DNA of 64,000 bases from an uncultured Muribaculaceae bacterium (GTDB lineage: Bacteria > Bacteroidota > Bacteroidia > Bacteroidales > Muribaculaceae). The position numbers were made by a program, and so were the translations under genes. Shown piece by piece: positions 25,742 to 34,015 of this stretch (position 1 is its first letter; every line of letters begins with the position of its first letter). Where the stretch lies: NCBI GenBank assembly GCA_910587075.1, contig CAJUKE010000001.1, positions 1-64,000 on the forward strand, written 5' to 3'. Below the pieces are notes generated by a model. The model was not told where the DNA came from, made no database searches, and saw only the letters and a list, made by a program, of their open reading frames with translations.

Positions 25742-26875
25742 ATGGAAAAGAAAATCAAAGCCATCTTCAACGAAAAGTTCGGCAAAGAGCCGGAAATGTA
25801 CGCCTCGGCGGGCCGCATCAACCTCATCGGCGAGCACACCGACTATAACGGAGGCTACGTATTCCCCGGCGCTATCGACAAAGTGATCATGGCCGCCATA
25901 CTCCCCAACGGTACCGACACCGTTAAAGTCTACTCCGTTGACATCAATGAGGAAGCCGAGTTCGGCCTCCGGGAGGAAGACGCTCCCAAGCAGCAGTGGG
26001 CCCGCTACATCTTCGGCGTATGCCGCGAGATCATCAAGCGCGGCGGCACCGTCAAGGGCTTCGACGCCGTGTTCGCCGGCAACGTGCCCCTCGGCGCCGG
26101 CCTCAGCTCGTCGGCCGCCCTTGAGAGCTGCTTCGCCTACGCCCTCAACGACCTCTTCAACGGCAACACCATCGACAAATTCGAGCTCGCCCGCATCGGC
26201 CAGAGCACCGAGCACAACTACTGCGGCGTGAACTGCGGCATCATGGACCAGTTCGCATCGGTATTCGGCAAGAAGGACCACCTCATGCGCCTCGACTGCC
26301 GCTCGATGGAGTTCGAATACTTCCCCTTCAAGATCGACGGCTACAAACTGGTGCTACTCGACTCCAAAGTGAAGCACGCCCTGGTTGACTCCCCCTACAA
26401 CAAGCGCCGCCAGAGCTGCGAGCGCGTCGCAAAGATGCTCGGGGTTGAAACCCTCCGCGACGCCACCATGGAGGCCCTCAACGCCGCCCGCGGCGAACTG
26501 ACCGCCGAGGACTACTTCCGCGCCAAATTCGTGATCGAGGAGAAGCAGCGCGTGCTCGACGTGTGCGACGCCCTCCAGCGCGGCGACTGCGAGACCGTGG
26601 GCCGCAAGATGTACGAGACCCATAACGGACTCTCGAAGGACTACGAGGTATCCTGCGAGGAACTCGACTTCCTCAACGATATCGCCCGCGAGTGCGGCGT
26701 CACCGGCTCCCGCATCATGGGAGGCGGCTTCGGCGGCTGCACCATCAACCTGGTCAAGGACTCGCTCTACGAACCCTTCATAGCCACCGCCAAGAAGGAG
26801 TTCAAGAAGAAATACGGCCACGAGCCCGTCGAAATACCCGTGGTGATTTCCGACGGCGCCCGCAAGCTCTCCTGA
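25742..26875 (+). CDS. galK: galactokinase
   Basis: Phosphorylates galactose to galactose 1-phosphate in the cytoplasm. The start MEKKIKAIF at 25742 gives 377 residues, the usual length; an in-frame start at 25688 would add a Pro/Arg-rich piece and is rejected. GHMP-kinase motifs: GRINLIGEHTDYNGG (sugar binding), PLGAGLSSSAALES (ATP loop), and GGGFGGCTINLV near the end. The nucleotidyltransferase and galE follow, so the three genes cover galactose entry to UDP-sugars. A terminator sits right after galK, so the downstream pair may be separately expressed. Confidence 0.96.
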   Translation: MEKKIKAIFNEKFGKEPEMYASAGRINLIGEHTDYNGGYVFPGAIDKVIMAAILPNGTDTVKVYSVDINEEAEFGLREEDAPKQQWARYIFGVCREIIKRGGTVKGFDAVFAGNVPLGAGLSSSAALESCFAYALNDLFNGNTIDKFELARIGQSTEHNYCGVNCGIMDQFASVFGKKDHLMRLDCRSMEFEYFPFKIDGYKLVLLDSKVKHALVDSPYNKRRQSCERVAKMLGVETLRDATMEALNAARGELTAEDYFRAKFVIEEKQRVLDVCDALQRGDCETVGRKMYETHNGLSKDYEVSCEELDFLNDIARECGVTGSRIMGGGFGGCTINLVKDSLYEPFIATAKKEFKKKYGHEPVEIPVVISDGARKLS

Positions 26876-26887
26876 ACCCGACTTACC

Positions 26888-26926
26888 GAGCTTCCGCCCC
26901 ACCAGCGGGCGGAGGCTCCTTATTTT
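26888..26926 (+). terminator. Rho-independent terminator after galK
   Basis: GAGCTTCCGCCC pairs with GGGCGGAGGCTC (one G-U pair), followed by CTTATTTT. Confidence 0.85.
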
Positions 26927-26970
26927 GAAACATATTCTTATAAAGGAACAACGACAAAACTAAAGACTAT

Positions 26971-27873
26971 ATGAAACCTACACTCTTCGTGCTCGCGGCA
27001 GGTATGGGAAGCCGCTACGGCGGTCTCAAGCAGCTCGACCAGCTCGGCCCCAACGGCGAGACCATTATGGACTACTCTATCTACGACGCTCTCCAGGCCG
27101 GTTTCGGCAAGGTGGTATTCGTGATCCGCAAGGACTTCGAGGAGCAGTTCCGCGAAAAGGTGCTCAGCAAATACCAGGGCCACATCCCCGTGGAAGTGGT
27201 TTTCCAGGCCACCGACAAACTGCCCGAAGGCTACACCTGCCCCGCCGACCGCACCAAGCCCTGGGGCACCAACCACGCCGTGCTGATGGGCCGCGACGCC
27301 ATCAAGGAGCCGTTCGCCGTGATCAACGCCGACGACTTCTACGGCCGCGACGCCTTCGAGGTGATCGCCAAGGAGCTTTCGCGCCCCCGCGACCGCAAGG
27401 GTGACTACTGCATGGTGGGCTTCCGCGTGGGCAACACCATGACCGAGAACGGATCCGTGGCCCGCGGCGTGTGCGGCACCAAGGACGGCATGCTCGACAC
27501 CGTGGTTGAGCGCACCGCCATCTCCTACGCCCCCGACGGCCGCATCGTGTTCACCGACGAGAACGGCGTTGAGCAGACCCTTGATCCCGCCACCCCCGTG
27601 TCGATGAACCTCTGGGGCTTCACTCCCGACTACTTCGACTACTCCGACCGCGAATTCCGCCGCTTCCTCGACAAGGATATCGACACCCCCAAGGCTGAAT
27701 TCTTCATCCCCCTCTGCGTTGACACCCTGATCAAGAACGGCGAGGCCACAGTGAAGGTGCTCGATACCGACTCCAAATGGTTCGGCGTGACCTACGCAGC
27801 CGACCGTCCCGGCGTTGTAGAGAAGTTCGCCGAACTCCACGCCAACGGCACATACCCCTCCAAACTCTTCTAA
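26971..27873 (+). CDS. sugar-1-phosphate nucleotidyltransferase
   Basis: Cytoplasmic nucleotidyltransferase of 300 residues. The nucleotide motif is LAAGMGSRYGGLKQLDQLGP, followed by the metal motif VINADDFYG. The family includes enzymes that join a nucleoside monophosphate to sugar 1-phosphates. No galT is in the cluster, and this gene sits between galK and galE, so it may convert galactose 1-phosphate directly to UDP-galactose; this is inference from context. Alternatively it provides UDP-glucose or another NDP-sugar. The galE start lies 7 bases after its stop. Confidence 0.85.
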   Translation: MKPTLFVLAAGMGSRYGGLKQLDQLGPNGETIMDYSIYDALQAGFGKVVFVIRKDFEEQFREKVLSKYQGHIPVEVVFQATDKLPEGYTCPADRTKPWGTNHAVLMGRDAIKEPFAVINADDFYGRDAFEVIAKELSRPRDRKGDYCMVGFRVGNTMTENGSVARGVCGTKDGMLDTVVERTAISYAPDGRIVFTDENGVEQTLDPATPVSMNLWGFTPDYFDYSDREFRRFLDKDIDTPKAEFFIPLCVDTLIKNGEATVKVLDTDSKWFGVTYAADRPGVVEKFAELHANGTYPSKLF

Positions 27874-27880
27874 ACGACCG

Positions 27881-28921
27881 ATGATGACTAAGCCAAGAAT
27901 CCTCGTCACCGGGGGCACCGGTTACATCGGCTCCCACACAGTGGTTGAGCTTCAGAAAGCCGGCTACCCCGTGGTGATTATCGACAATCTGTCGAACTCC
28001 AACGCCGCCGTGGTCGACGGTATTGAGAAAATCACAGGCATCCGCCCCGACTTCGTGGAGGCTGACTGCACCGATATGGACGCCCTCCGCCGCCTCTTCG
28101 CCGATTACCCCGGCATCAAGGGGATCATCAACTTCGCCGCCTCGAAAGCCGTCGGCGAGTCGATGAGCAAGCCCGTACTCTACTACCGCAACAACCTCAA
28201 CACCCTGATGAACCTCCTCGACATGATGGCCGAGAAAGAGGTTGAAGGCATTGTGTTCTCCTCCTCCTGCACCGTCTACGGCGAGCCCGACCAGAATCCC
28301 GTGACCGAGGCGTCGCCCATCAAGAAGGCAACCTCCCCCTACGGCAACACCAAGCAGATTTCCGAGGAGATCATCACCGACGTGATCAACGCCGGCGCGC
28401 CCTTCAAGAGCATCATACTCCGCTACTTCAACCCGGTGGGCGCCCACCCCTCGTCGGAAATCGGCGAGCTCCCCAACGGCGTGCCCCAGAACCTCGTGCC
28501 CTATCTGACCCAGACCGCTATGGGCATCCGCAAGGAACTGAGCGTGTTCGGCGACGACTACGACACCCCCGACGGATCCTGCATCCGCGACTACATCGAC
28601 GTTGTGGACCTCGCAAAGGCCCACGTTATCGCCGTGGAGCGTATGCTCCAGGACAAGTCGGCCGAGAAGATTGAAATCTTCAACCTCGGCACCGGCAACG
28701 GCGTGAGCGTGCTCGGCCTGATCGCCGCCTTCGAGAAGGCTACCGGCGTGAAAGTGCCCCACAAGATCGCACCCCGCCGCGCAGGCGACATCGAGAAGGT
28801 ATGGGCAAACCCCGAACGGGCCAACAAGGTGCTCGGATGGGTTGCCGACACCCCTATCGAGGACACCATGCGCAACGCGTGGGCCTGGCAGGTGAAGCTC
28901 CGCGAGCGCGGCGTGATGTGA
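27881..28921 (+). CDS. galE: UDP-glucose 4-epimerase
   Basis: Interconverts UDP-galactose and UDP-glucose; the product is used for catabolism and for surface polysaccharides. It has 346 residues. NAD is bound by VTGGTGYIGSHTVVEL; the catalytic triad is S-Y-K with SSSCTVYG and SPYGNTK; the C-terminal substrate site is GSCIRDYIDVVDLAKAHV. A second ATG directly follows the first (27884), so the exact start is open by one codon. Co-transcribed with the nucleotidyltransferase. Confidence 0.95.
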   Translation: MMTKPRILVTGGTGYIGSHTVVELQKAGYPVVIIDNLSNSNAAVVDGIEKITGIRPDFVEADCTDMDALRRLFADYPGIKGIINFAASKAVGESMSKPVLYYRNNLNTLMNLLDMMAEKEVEGIVFSSSCTVYGEPDQNPVTEASPIKKATSPYGNTKQISEEIITDVINAGAPFKSIILRYFNPVGAHPSSEIGELPNGVPQNLVPYLTQTAMGIRKELSVFGDDYDTPDGSCIRDYIDVVDLAKAHVIAVERMLQDKSAEKIEIFNLGTGNGVSVLGLIAAFEKATGVKVPHKIAPRRAGDIEKVWANPERANKVLGWVADTPIEDTMRNAWAWQVKLRERGVM

Positions 28922-28975
28922 TGACAAACGCTGCGGCAACGCTTTTCAAGCACTGACAGCCAACTATTTCTTACT

Positions 28976-29018
28976 CCCCGCCTCCGCGCGCCCCACGACG
29001 GGCCGCGGAGGGCGGGGA
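28976..29018 (+). terminator. hairpin after galE
   Basis: CCCCGCCTCCGCG pairs with CGCGGAGGGCGGGG (one bulged base). No long T run follows (ATTATCC), so termination may be weak. Confidence 0.5.
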
Positions 29019-29041
29019 TTATCCGATAAACGCCACAAGCT

Positions 29042-29896
29042 TTGACGCATCCCGACCTCCAAGAATCCACACTTTCCCGCGGCCCGATCGGCGTGTTCGA
29101 CTCCGGCTACGGCGGATTGACCATACTCCGCGAATTCCAGCGGAGGCTCCCCGACTACGACTATATTTACCTCGGCGACAACGCCCGCGCCCCCTACGGC
29201 TCGCGCTCGTTCGACATCGTTTACCGATTCACCCTCGAAGCCGTCAACGAACTGTTCGCCCGCGGGTGCCCGCTCGTGATACTCGCCTGCAACACCGCTT
29301 CGGCGAAAGCCCTGCGCACCATACAGCAGAACGACCTGCCCGGCATCGACCCCTCGAAAAGGGTACTGGGGGTCATTCGCCCCACCGTCGAGAGCCTGCC
29401 CGAGCACACCCGAAACGGCCACGTCGGACTCGTCGGGACCTCCGGCACCGTCAATTCCCGCTCCTACGACCTGGAAATCGAGAAACTCTACCCGGCCTAC
29501 AGCTTCACACCCCACGCGTGCCCTATGTGGGTGCCGCTGGTTGAAAACGGCGAGGCCGACAAGCCCGGGGCCGATTATTTCGTGCGGCAGGAAATCAACG
29601 CCCTGATGCGCCGCGATCCGAAGATTGACACGCTGATACTCGGCTGCACCCACTATCCCCTGCTCATAAACAAAATACGCCAGGCGCTCCCCCCGGGAGT
29701 CGCGATTGTAAGGCAGGGGGACATAGTGGCCGACAGCCTCGCCGACTATCTCCGGCGTCACCCCGAGATGCGCCGCCGCCTCACCACCGGCGCCACCACT
29801 ACCTACCTCACCACCGAGGATCCGGCCAAATTCTCCCCGATGGCCTCGCTCTTCCTGGACCGACCGGTTTCCGCCACCCAGGTGATTATGGCCTGA
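29042..29896 (+). CDS. murI: glutamate racemase
   Basis: Makes D-glutamate for peptidoglycan. It has 284 residues. The two catalytic cysteines are in LACNTASAKAL and GCTHYPLL; the N-terminal motif is GVFDSGYGGLTIL. The start is TTG at 29042, since an in-frame stop lies five codons upstream and no ATG or GTG precedes the conserved region. The gene stands alone between galE and a bidirectional terminator. Confidence 0.95.
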   Translation: MTHPDLQESTLSRGPIGVFDSGYGGLTILREFQRRLPDYDYIYLGDNARAPYGSRSFDIVYRFTLEAVNELFARGCPLVILACNTASAKALRTIQQNDLPGIDPSKRVLGVIRPTVESLPEHTRNGHVGLVGTSGTVNSRSYDLEIEKLYPAYSFTPHACPMWVPLVENGEADKPGADYFVRQEINALMRRDPKIDTLILGCTHYPLLINKIRQALPPGVAIVRQGDIVADSLADYLRRHPEMRRRLTTGATTTYLTTEDPAKFSPMASLFLDRPVSATQVIMA

Positions 29897-29944
29897 CAAC
29901 GCTTCAGCGATAACCACATATACGCGACCCCAATAAAACGCACC

Positions 29945-29981
29945 AGCCCGCCACGGCATATCGCCGGGCGGGCTGTGTTTA
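29945..29981. terminator. bidirectional terminator between murI and rpmH
   Basis: AGCCCGCC pairs with GGCGGGCT. T-rich bases follow on the plus strand (GTGTTTATC) and on the minus strand (GGTGCGTTTTATTG). Confidence 0.75.
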
Positions 29982-30015
29982 TCGTCGGTTGTGATGATGG
30001 AGCGATTGTCGCTGC

Positions 30016-30171
30016 TTACTTGCCTCCGATGTTGCTGGAAACGGTCAGGCGGGCGCGGCCTTTAGCGCGGCGGCGGGCGAGCACTTTGCGGCCGTCCTTG
30101 GTCGACATTCTTTCACGGAAACCGTGCTTGTTGACTCTCTTTCGGTTGGAAGGTTGGAAAGTTCTTTTCAT
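30016..30171 (-). CDS. rpmH: 50S ribosomal protein L34
   Basis: A 51-residue gene below the length cut of the usual ORF search. It reads MKRTFQPSNRKRVNKHGFRE, then RMSTKDGRKVLARRRAKGRA and a short tail ending NIGGK, which is an unmistakable L34. A good promoter lies about 90 bases upstream on the minus strand, and a terminator lies downstream. In many bacteria rpmH is next to dnaA; here the two are about 21 kb apart. Confidence 0.97.
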   Translation of the reverse strand: MKRTFQPSNRKRVNKHGFRERMSTKDGRKVLARRRAKGRARLTVSSNIGGK

Positions 30172-30263
30172 TGCGGTATGATGTTTTGTTTATTTTTCTC
30201 CGTTTCCGGGTTTTCTCGAAGCCCTAAACCGCGTCAAGCGCGCAGAGGCCACAATTCGAGGTG

Positions 30264-30295
30264 CAAAGTTAGCGTTTTTCCCGCTAACCGCCAAA
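30264..30295 (-). promoter_or_regulatory. promoter of rpmH
   Basis: Minus-strand TTTG (complement of 30292-30295), 20 bases, then TAACTTTG (complement of 30264-30271). The bases between this and rpoD (about 30296-30488) hold nothing else I can name. Confidence 0.65.
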
Positions 30296-30488
30296 CATTC
30301 GCGCCGCTTTCTCACCCCACCCCGCAAAAAATCACACAAAAAATCGCGCCTCGGCATTGATACCAATCTCGGCCGAGATAATCAATTTGCCACTTAATCG
30401 GAGCCCATTATGGTCGGTTTCGGTTAATAAATGTGGAATTACGGATTTTTAACCGGGTCGGGGCAATGATATTTCGCCGAAAAGCGTT

Positions 30489-30496
30489 AACTTTGC
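30489..30496 (+). promoter_or_regulatory. -7 box of rpoD
   Basis: TAACTTTG, 26 bases before the rpoD ATG. No clear TTTG at -33. Confidence 0.5.
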
Positions 30497-30522
30497 ATCT
30501 TGATAATTATCGCTTTTGAAGA

Positions 30523-31383
30523 TGAGACAACTAAAGATAACAAAATCTATCACCAACCGCGAAAGCGCCTCGCTCGACAAATACCTGCAGGAGATTGGAC
30601 GCGAGGACCTTATAACGGTGGAACAGGAGGTGGAGCTGGCCCAGCGCATACGCGAGGGGGACGAGGTGGCGCTTGAGAAACTCACGAGGGCCAACCTGCG
30701 CTTCGTGGTCTCCGTGGCGAAACAATATCAGAACCAGGGCCTGAGCCTGCCCGACCTAATCAACGAGGGGAACCTCGGCCTGATCAAGGCGGCCCGCAAG
30801 TTTGACGAGACCCGCGGTTTCAAATTCATTTCCTACGCCGTGTGGTGGATCCGCCAGTCGATTCTCCAGGCGCTTGCCGAGCAGTCGCGCATCGTGCGCC
30901 TGCCGCTCAACCAGGTGGGATCGCTCAACAAGATTTCCAAAGCGCTGTCGAAGTTCGAGCAGGAGAACGAACGCCGCCCATCGCCTGAGGAGCTCGCGGA
31001 AACCCTCGACGTGCCTGTTGAGAAAATCGCCGACACCCTCAAGGTAAGCGGACGACACATCTCTGTCGACGCTCCTTTCGTGGAAGACGAGGACAACTCG
31101 CTGCTCGACGTGCTCACCAACGACGACTCCCCCATGGCCGACGCCACCCTCACCCAGGAGTCGCTTTCGAAGGAGGTTGACCGCGCGCTGCACCAGCTCC
31201 ATGAGCGCGAACGCGAGATTCTGAAAATGTTCTTCGGCATCGGTTGCCAGGAAATGACGCTTGAGGAGATCGGCGCCAAGTTCGACCTCACCCGCGAGCG
31301 CGTCCGCCAGATTAAGGAGAAGGCCATCCGCCGCCTCAAAGGGCAGAAATCGCGTCTGCTCAAAACATACCTCGGCCAGTAAA
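30523..31383 (+). CDS. rpoD: primary sigma factor RpoD (sigma-70 family)
   Basis: Housekeeping sigma factor that recognises the Bacteroidetes TTTG/TAnnTTTG promoters. I start at MRQLKITKSI (286 residues); a TTG two codons upstream is also possible. Region 1.1 is absent, as is usual for this phylum. Region 1.2 (SLDKYLQEIG), 2.1-2.4 (DLINEGNLGLIKAARKFD, KFISYAVWWIRQSI), 3 (RRPSPEELAETL) and 4.2 (TLEEIGAKFDLTRERVRQIK) are intact. It is monocistronic, with a short leader and a strong terminator. Confidence 0.96.
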
Positions 31384-31434
31384 AAGGCCTGAGACTCTCA
31401 CAGAGTTTCTCTCTAAATAATAGACCCATCAATG

Positions 31435-31471
31435 CCGCCCCCAAGACCGCTGGGGGCGGCAACTTTTTTTA
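31435..31471 (+). terminator. Rho-independent terminator after rpoD
   Basis: GCCGCCCC pairs with GGGGCGGC around an 8-10 base loop, followed by AACTTTTTTT. Confidence 0.92.
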
Positions 31472-31497
31472 TTGCCTTTAATGTGGCTTCGGGCAAT

Positions 31498-31629
31498 GCG
31501 GCTCCGTCGGACGGGTCAGACGGGTCGGATAAGTCGGACTATACTGACAACCTGAATCTGACAACCTGAATCCAATTTCGCTGCACTTCCTATAGCGTCC
31601 GACCTGTCTGACTTGTCCGACGGAGCCGC
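31498..31629. repeat. palindromic repeat element with TCGGAC/GTCCGA units
   Basis: A 132-base element with imperfect inverted arms. The left arm starts GCGGCTCCGTCGGAC and contains TCAGAC and TCGGAC units; the right arm ends GTCCGACGGAGCCGC with matching TCTGAC and TCCGAC units. Between them the 14-mer CTGACAACCTGAAT is tandemly duplicated (31544-31571). It carries no ORF. It resembles a small non-autonomous or REP-like element in the gap of about 360 bases between rpoD and the NagB-LmbE gene. Confidence 0.7.
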
Positions 31630-31743
31630 AGAGCCGCTGCGCCCGTGCTTCCCCAACCCTTAAATGCGAAACCGGCCACCCTCACGGGCGGCCGGCTCCT
31701 TTACCTATGATTCACTTATTTGCTATTTGCTTTTCTTTCTTTG

Positions 31744-33723
31744 TCAGAGGGGATGGTACTCGACGAACGCCTCCATAGCTTCGTAAGAAGCGAGGCCGAG
31801 CGATTCGTAGAGTCCGGCGGTAGCGCGGTTGCGCTCTTCGGCGCGCTGCCAGAAGAGGCGGTCGTCGTCGCCGAGGAAGGGAGCGTTCTCCATCTGGCTC
31901 TGATGTTTGAGGATGGAGTTGCGCTTGAAGCGGAGCTCTTCGGGCGAGATGGGCACGGCCATTTCGATGTGGTCGATTTCCCATTCGGCCCACGCGCCGC
32001 GGTACATCCATATGCGGCAATCTTTCAGCCAGGCCTCACCCTTGAGTTCGGCGAGCACGGCGAGCACGGCGTCGGTGCATACGCGGTGGGTGCCGTGGGG
32101 GTCGGCCAGGTCACCTGCCACGAAAATCTGGTGAGGCTTCACCTCCTGGAGAAGGTTCTTCACAATTTCGACGTCGCGTTCGGCGAGGTCGCCCTTCTTG
32201 ATGGTGCCGGTTTCGTAGAACGGCAGGCGGAGGAAATGGATGTTCTGGGGTTTCACTCCGATGAAGCCGCATGCGATGGTAGCCTCGGCTTCGCGGATTT
32301 TGGTTTTAATCTCGCGGATGTCGGCGGTGTCGACATCGCCGGCCGAAGCCTTGCTCCCGACGAAGTCGCGCACCTCGGTGCTGAGTTTCTTATAACCGTC
32401 GGTATCGAAGCCGAACATCGGGGCGATTTTATCCATCATCAGGAAGTAGCGCATCATATCCTCGTCGCCCACCGCGATGTTGCCGGATGTTTCGTAGGCA
32501 ACGTGCACGTCGTGGTGCTGGTCGACGAGGCGCTTGAAGGTGCCACCCATCGAGATCACGTCGTCGTCGGGGTGCGGCGAGAAGATTACCACGCGCTTGG
32601 GATAAGGCTTGGCGCGCTCGGGGCGATAAGTATCGTCGGCGTCGGGTTTGCCGCCGGGCCATCCTGTGATGGTGTGCTGGAGCTGGTTGAACACCTTGAT
32701 GTTCACAGCGTATGCCGAACCGAATTTGGCAACGAGCTCGCCGAGCCCCCAGTCGGTGTAATCCTTGTTGGTGAGTTTGAGGATGGGTTTGCCCGTCTGC
32801 TTGCAGAGCCATACGATGGCTCGGCGCACGAGCTTGTCGTTCCACTCGCAAGAGGTCACCATCCAGGGGTGCGATATGCGGGTGAGGTCGTCGGCGGCCG
32901 AGAGGTCGAGGGCGATGCGGGCGTTGTTGTGGAGCTGGAGGTATGACGCGGGGAGGTTGTCGGTAACGGGGCCTTCGATAGCCTCGGCTACCACTGAGGA
33001 GCGGGCCTCGCCCCACGCCATGGCCATAACGCGGCCCGACTTGAGGATGTTGCCCAGGCCAAGCGTGATGGCCGACGTCGGGGTGGCCTCGCACTTGTAG
33101 TCCTTTTTAATAATGTGTCGCAGTTCGGGCGAGAGGAGCACCAGGCGGCAAAGGCTCGTCGAGAGCGAGCCCGGCTCGTTGAAGGCCAGGGCGCCCTGGG
33201 GACCAATTTCGCACACGGTGAGGTCAAGACCTCCGCAATCCTCGATCTTGCGCTCGTATTCCTTGCAGTACTCGAACATATCCTCCATAGTCACGGCGGG
33301 GTTAATCGAGTGGATGTTGTCCTGGCGGATGTCGACGTGGTCGAGGAACACCTCGCGGAGGCGCGCCAGGGTCGAGGGGCCGTCGGGCACCAAGGGGAAG
33401 AATTCGTTAAGGTTGAAAACTATCACCTTGTCGAAGGAGACTTCGCCCTTCGCGCACATATCTATAAGAGAAGAGTAGACCGAGTGGGTCGCGCTGCCGG
33501 CTCCGAGGGCGATCACGCAGCGGTTCTTGGCGGCCACGTTTTTGCGGATGACCTCGGCGATATGGCGGGCGAGATAGGCGCTGCCGTCAGCGACATCCTC
33601 GAAGATTCGGGTATGGATTTTCTCTTCGCGTGTGAGGGCCGCGGCTTCAATTTCACCCTGGGGCATATAGTAGCGGCTGGGGACGCGGTCGAGTTTGATT
33701 TGAGAACTAAGATTTGTTTTCAT
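31744..33723 (-). CDS. fusion of degenerate NagB domain and LmbE/PIG-L deacetylase domain
   Basis: A 659-residue two-domain protein usually annotated as glucosamine-6-phosphate deaminase. Residues 30-290 follow the NagB fold, but the residues that matter in NagB are changed: the proton-shuttle Asp of NMDEY is N106 (FNLNEF), and the Asp-His pair of GxDGHxAFNE is Q176 and A178 (GPQGALAFNE), leaving only E183. Residues 375-560 are an LmbE/PIG-L zinc deacetylase with the HPDDD motif at 384-388, and a downstream DPHGTH. The protein may therefore deacetylate an amino sugar, with the NagB part binding it. It is divergent from canonical nagB. Confidence 0.85.
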   Translation of the reverse strand: MKTNLSSQIKLDRVPSRYYMPQGEIEAAALTREEKIHTRIFEDVADGSAYLARHIAEVIRKNVAAKNRCVIALGAGSATHSVYSSLIDMCAKGEVSFDKVIVFNLNEFFPLVPDGPSTLARLREVFLDHVDIRQDNIHSINPAVTMEDMFEYCKEYERKIEDCGGLDLTVCEIGPQGALAFNEPGSLSTSLCRLVLLSPELRHIIKKDYKCEATPTSAITLGLGNILKSGRVMAMAWGEARSSVVAEAIEGPVTDNLPASYLQLHNNARIALDLSAADDLTRISHPWMVTSCEWNDKLVRRAIVWLCKQTGKPILKLTNKDYTDWGLGELVAKFGSAYAVNIKVFNQLQHTITGWPGGKPDADDTYRPERAKPYPKRVVIFSPHPDDDVISMGGTFKRLVDQHHDVHVAYETSGNIAVGDEDMMRYFLMMDKIAPMFGFDTDGYKKLSTEVRDFVGSKASAGDVDTADIREIKTKIREAEATIACGFIGVKPQNIHFLRLPFYETGTIKKGDLAERDVEIVKNLLQEVKPHQIFVAGDLADPHGTHRVCTDAVLAVLAELKGEAWLKDCRIWMYRGAWAEWEIDHIEMAVPISPEELRFKRNSILKHQSQMENAPFLGDDDRLFWQRAEERNRATAGLYESLGLASYEAMEAFVEYHPL

Positions 33724-33776
33724 CGGGAAGTATATGTGGAAAACAATTGTTATTGTCGACGAATATTGATGTTGGT

Positions 33777-33816
33777 TTTGTTAAACCCGGTTTTATTACT
33801 ACCTTTGCAAAGGTAG
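33777..33816. promoter_or_regulatory. palindromic promoter between the NagB-LmbE fusion and nagB
   Basis: The perfect 18-bp palindrome CTACCTTTGCAAAGGTAG (33799-33816) contains TACCTTTG on both strands. On the plus strand TTTG at 33777-33780 with a 19-base spacer completes a consensus promoter for nagB with a leader of about 200 bases. On the minus strand the -33 element is poor. A dimeric regulator could also bind here. Confidence 0.6.
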
Positions 33817-34015
33817 ACAAAAAGGGGACGCGGAAGTACGAAATTTGTATAAAAAATTTACGTTTTCGTACAAAACGACCTCCTTCGCGCAGTAGGCGCG
33901 CCGCAGTTCTACATTTTCATCACGACGGCCACACATTATAATATTAATATATCAGACCGTGCGCCATCATCATAAGCCGCGAACCAATAATCAACCATAA
34001 CCCGATTCCACCACA

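Noticed and set aside
27731..28939. 402-residue ORF opposite galE
   Set aside because: Antisense shadow; galE shows all catalytic motifs, the other strand shows none.
31498..31629. Reading the repeat as a CRISPR array
   Set aside because: The units are short, inverted and irregular, there are no spacers of even length and no cas genes.
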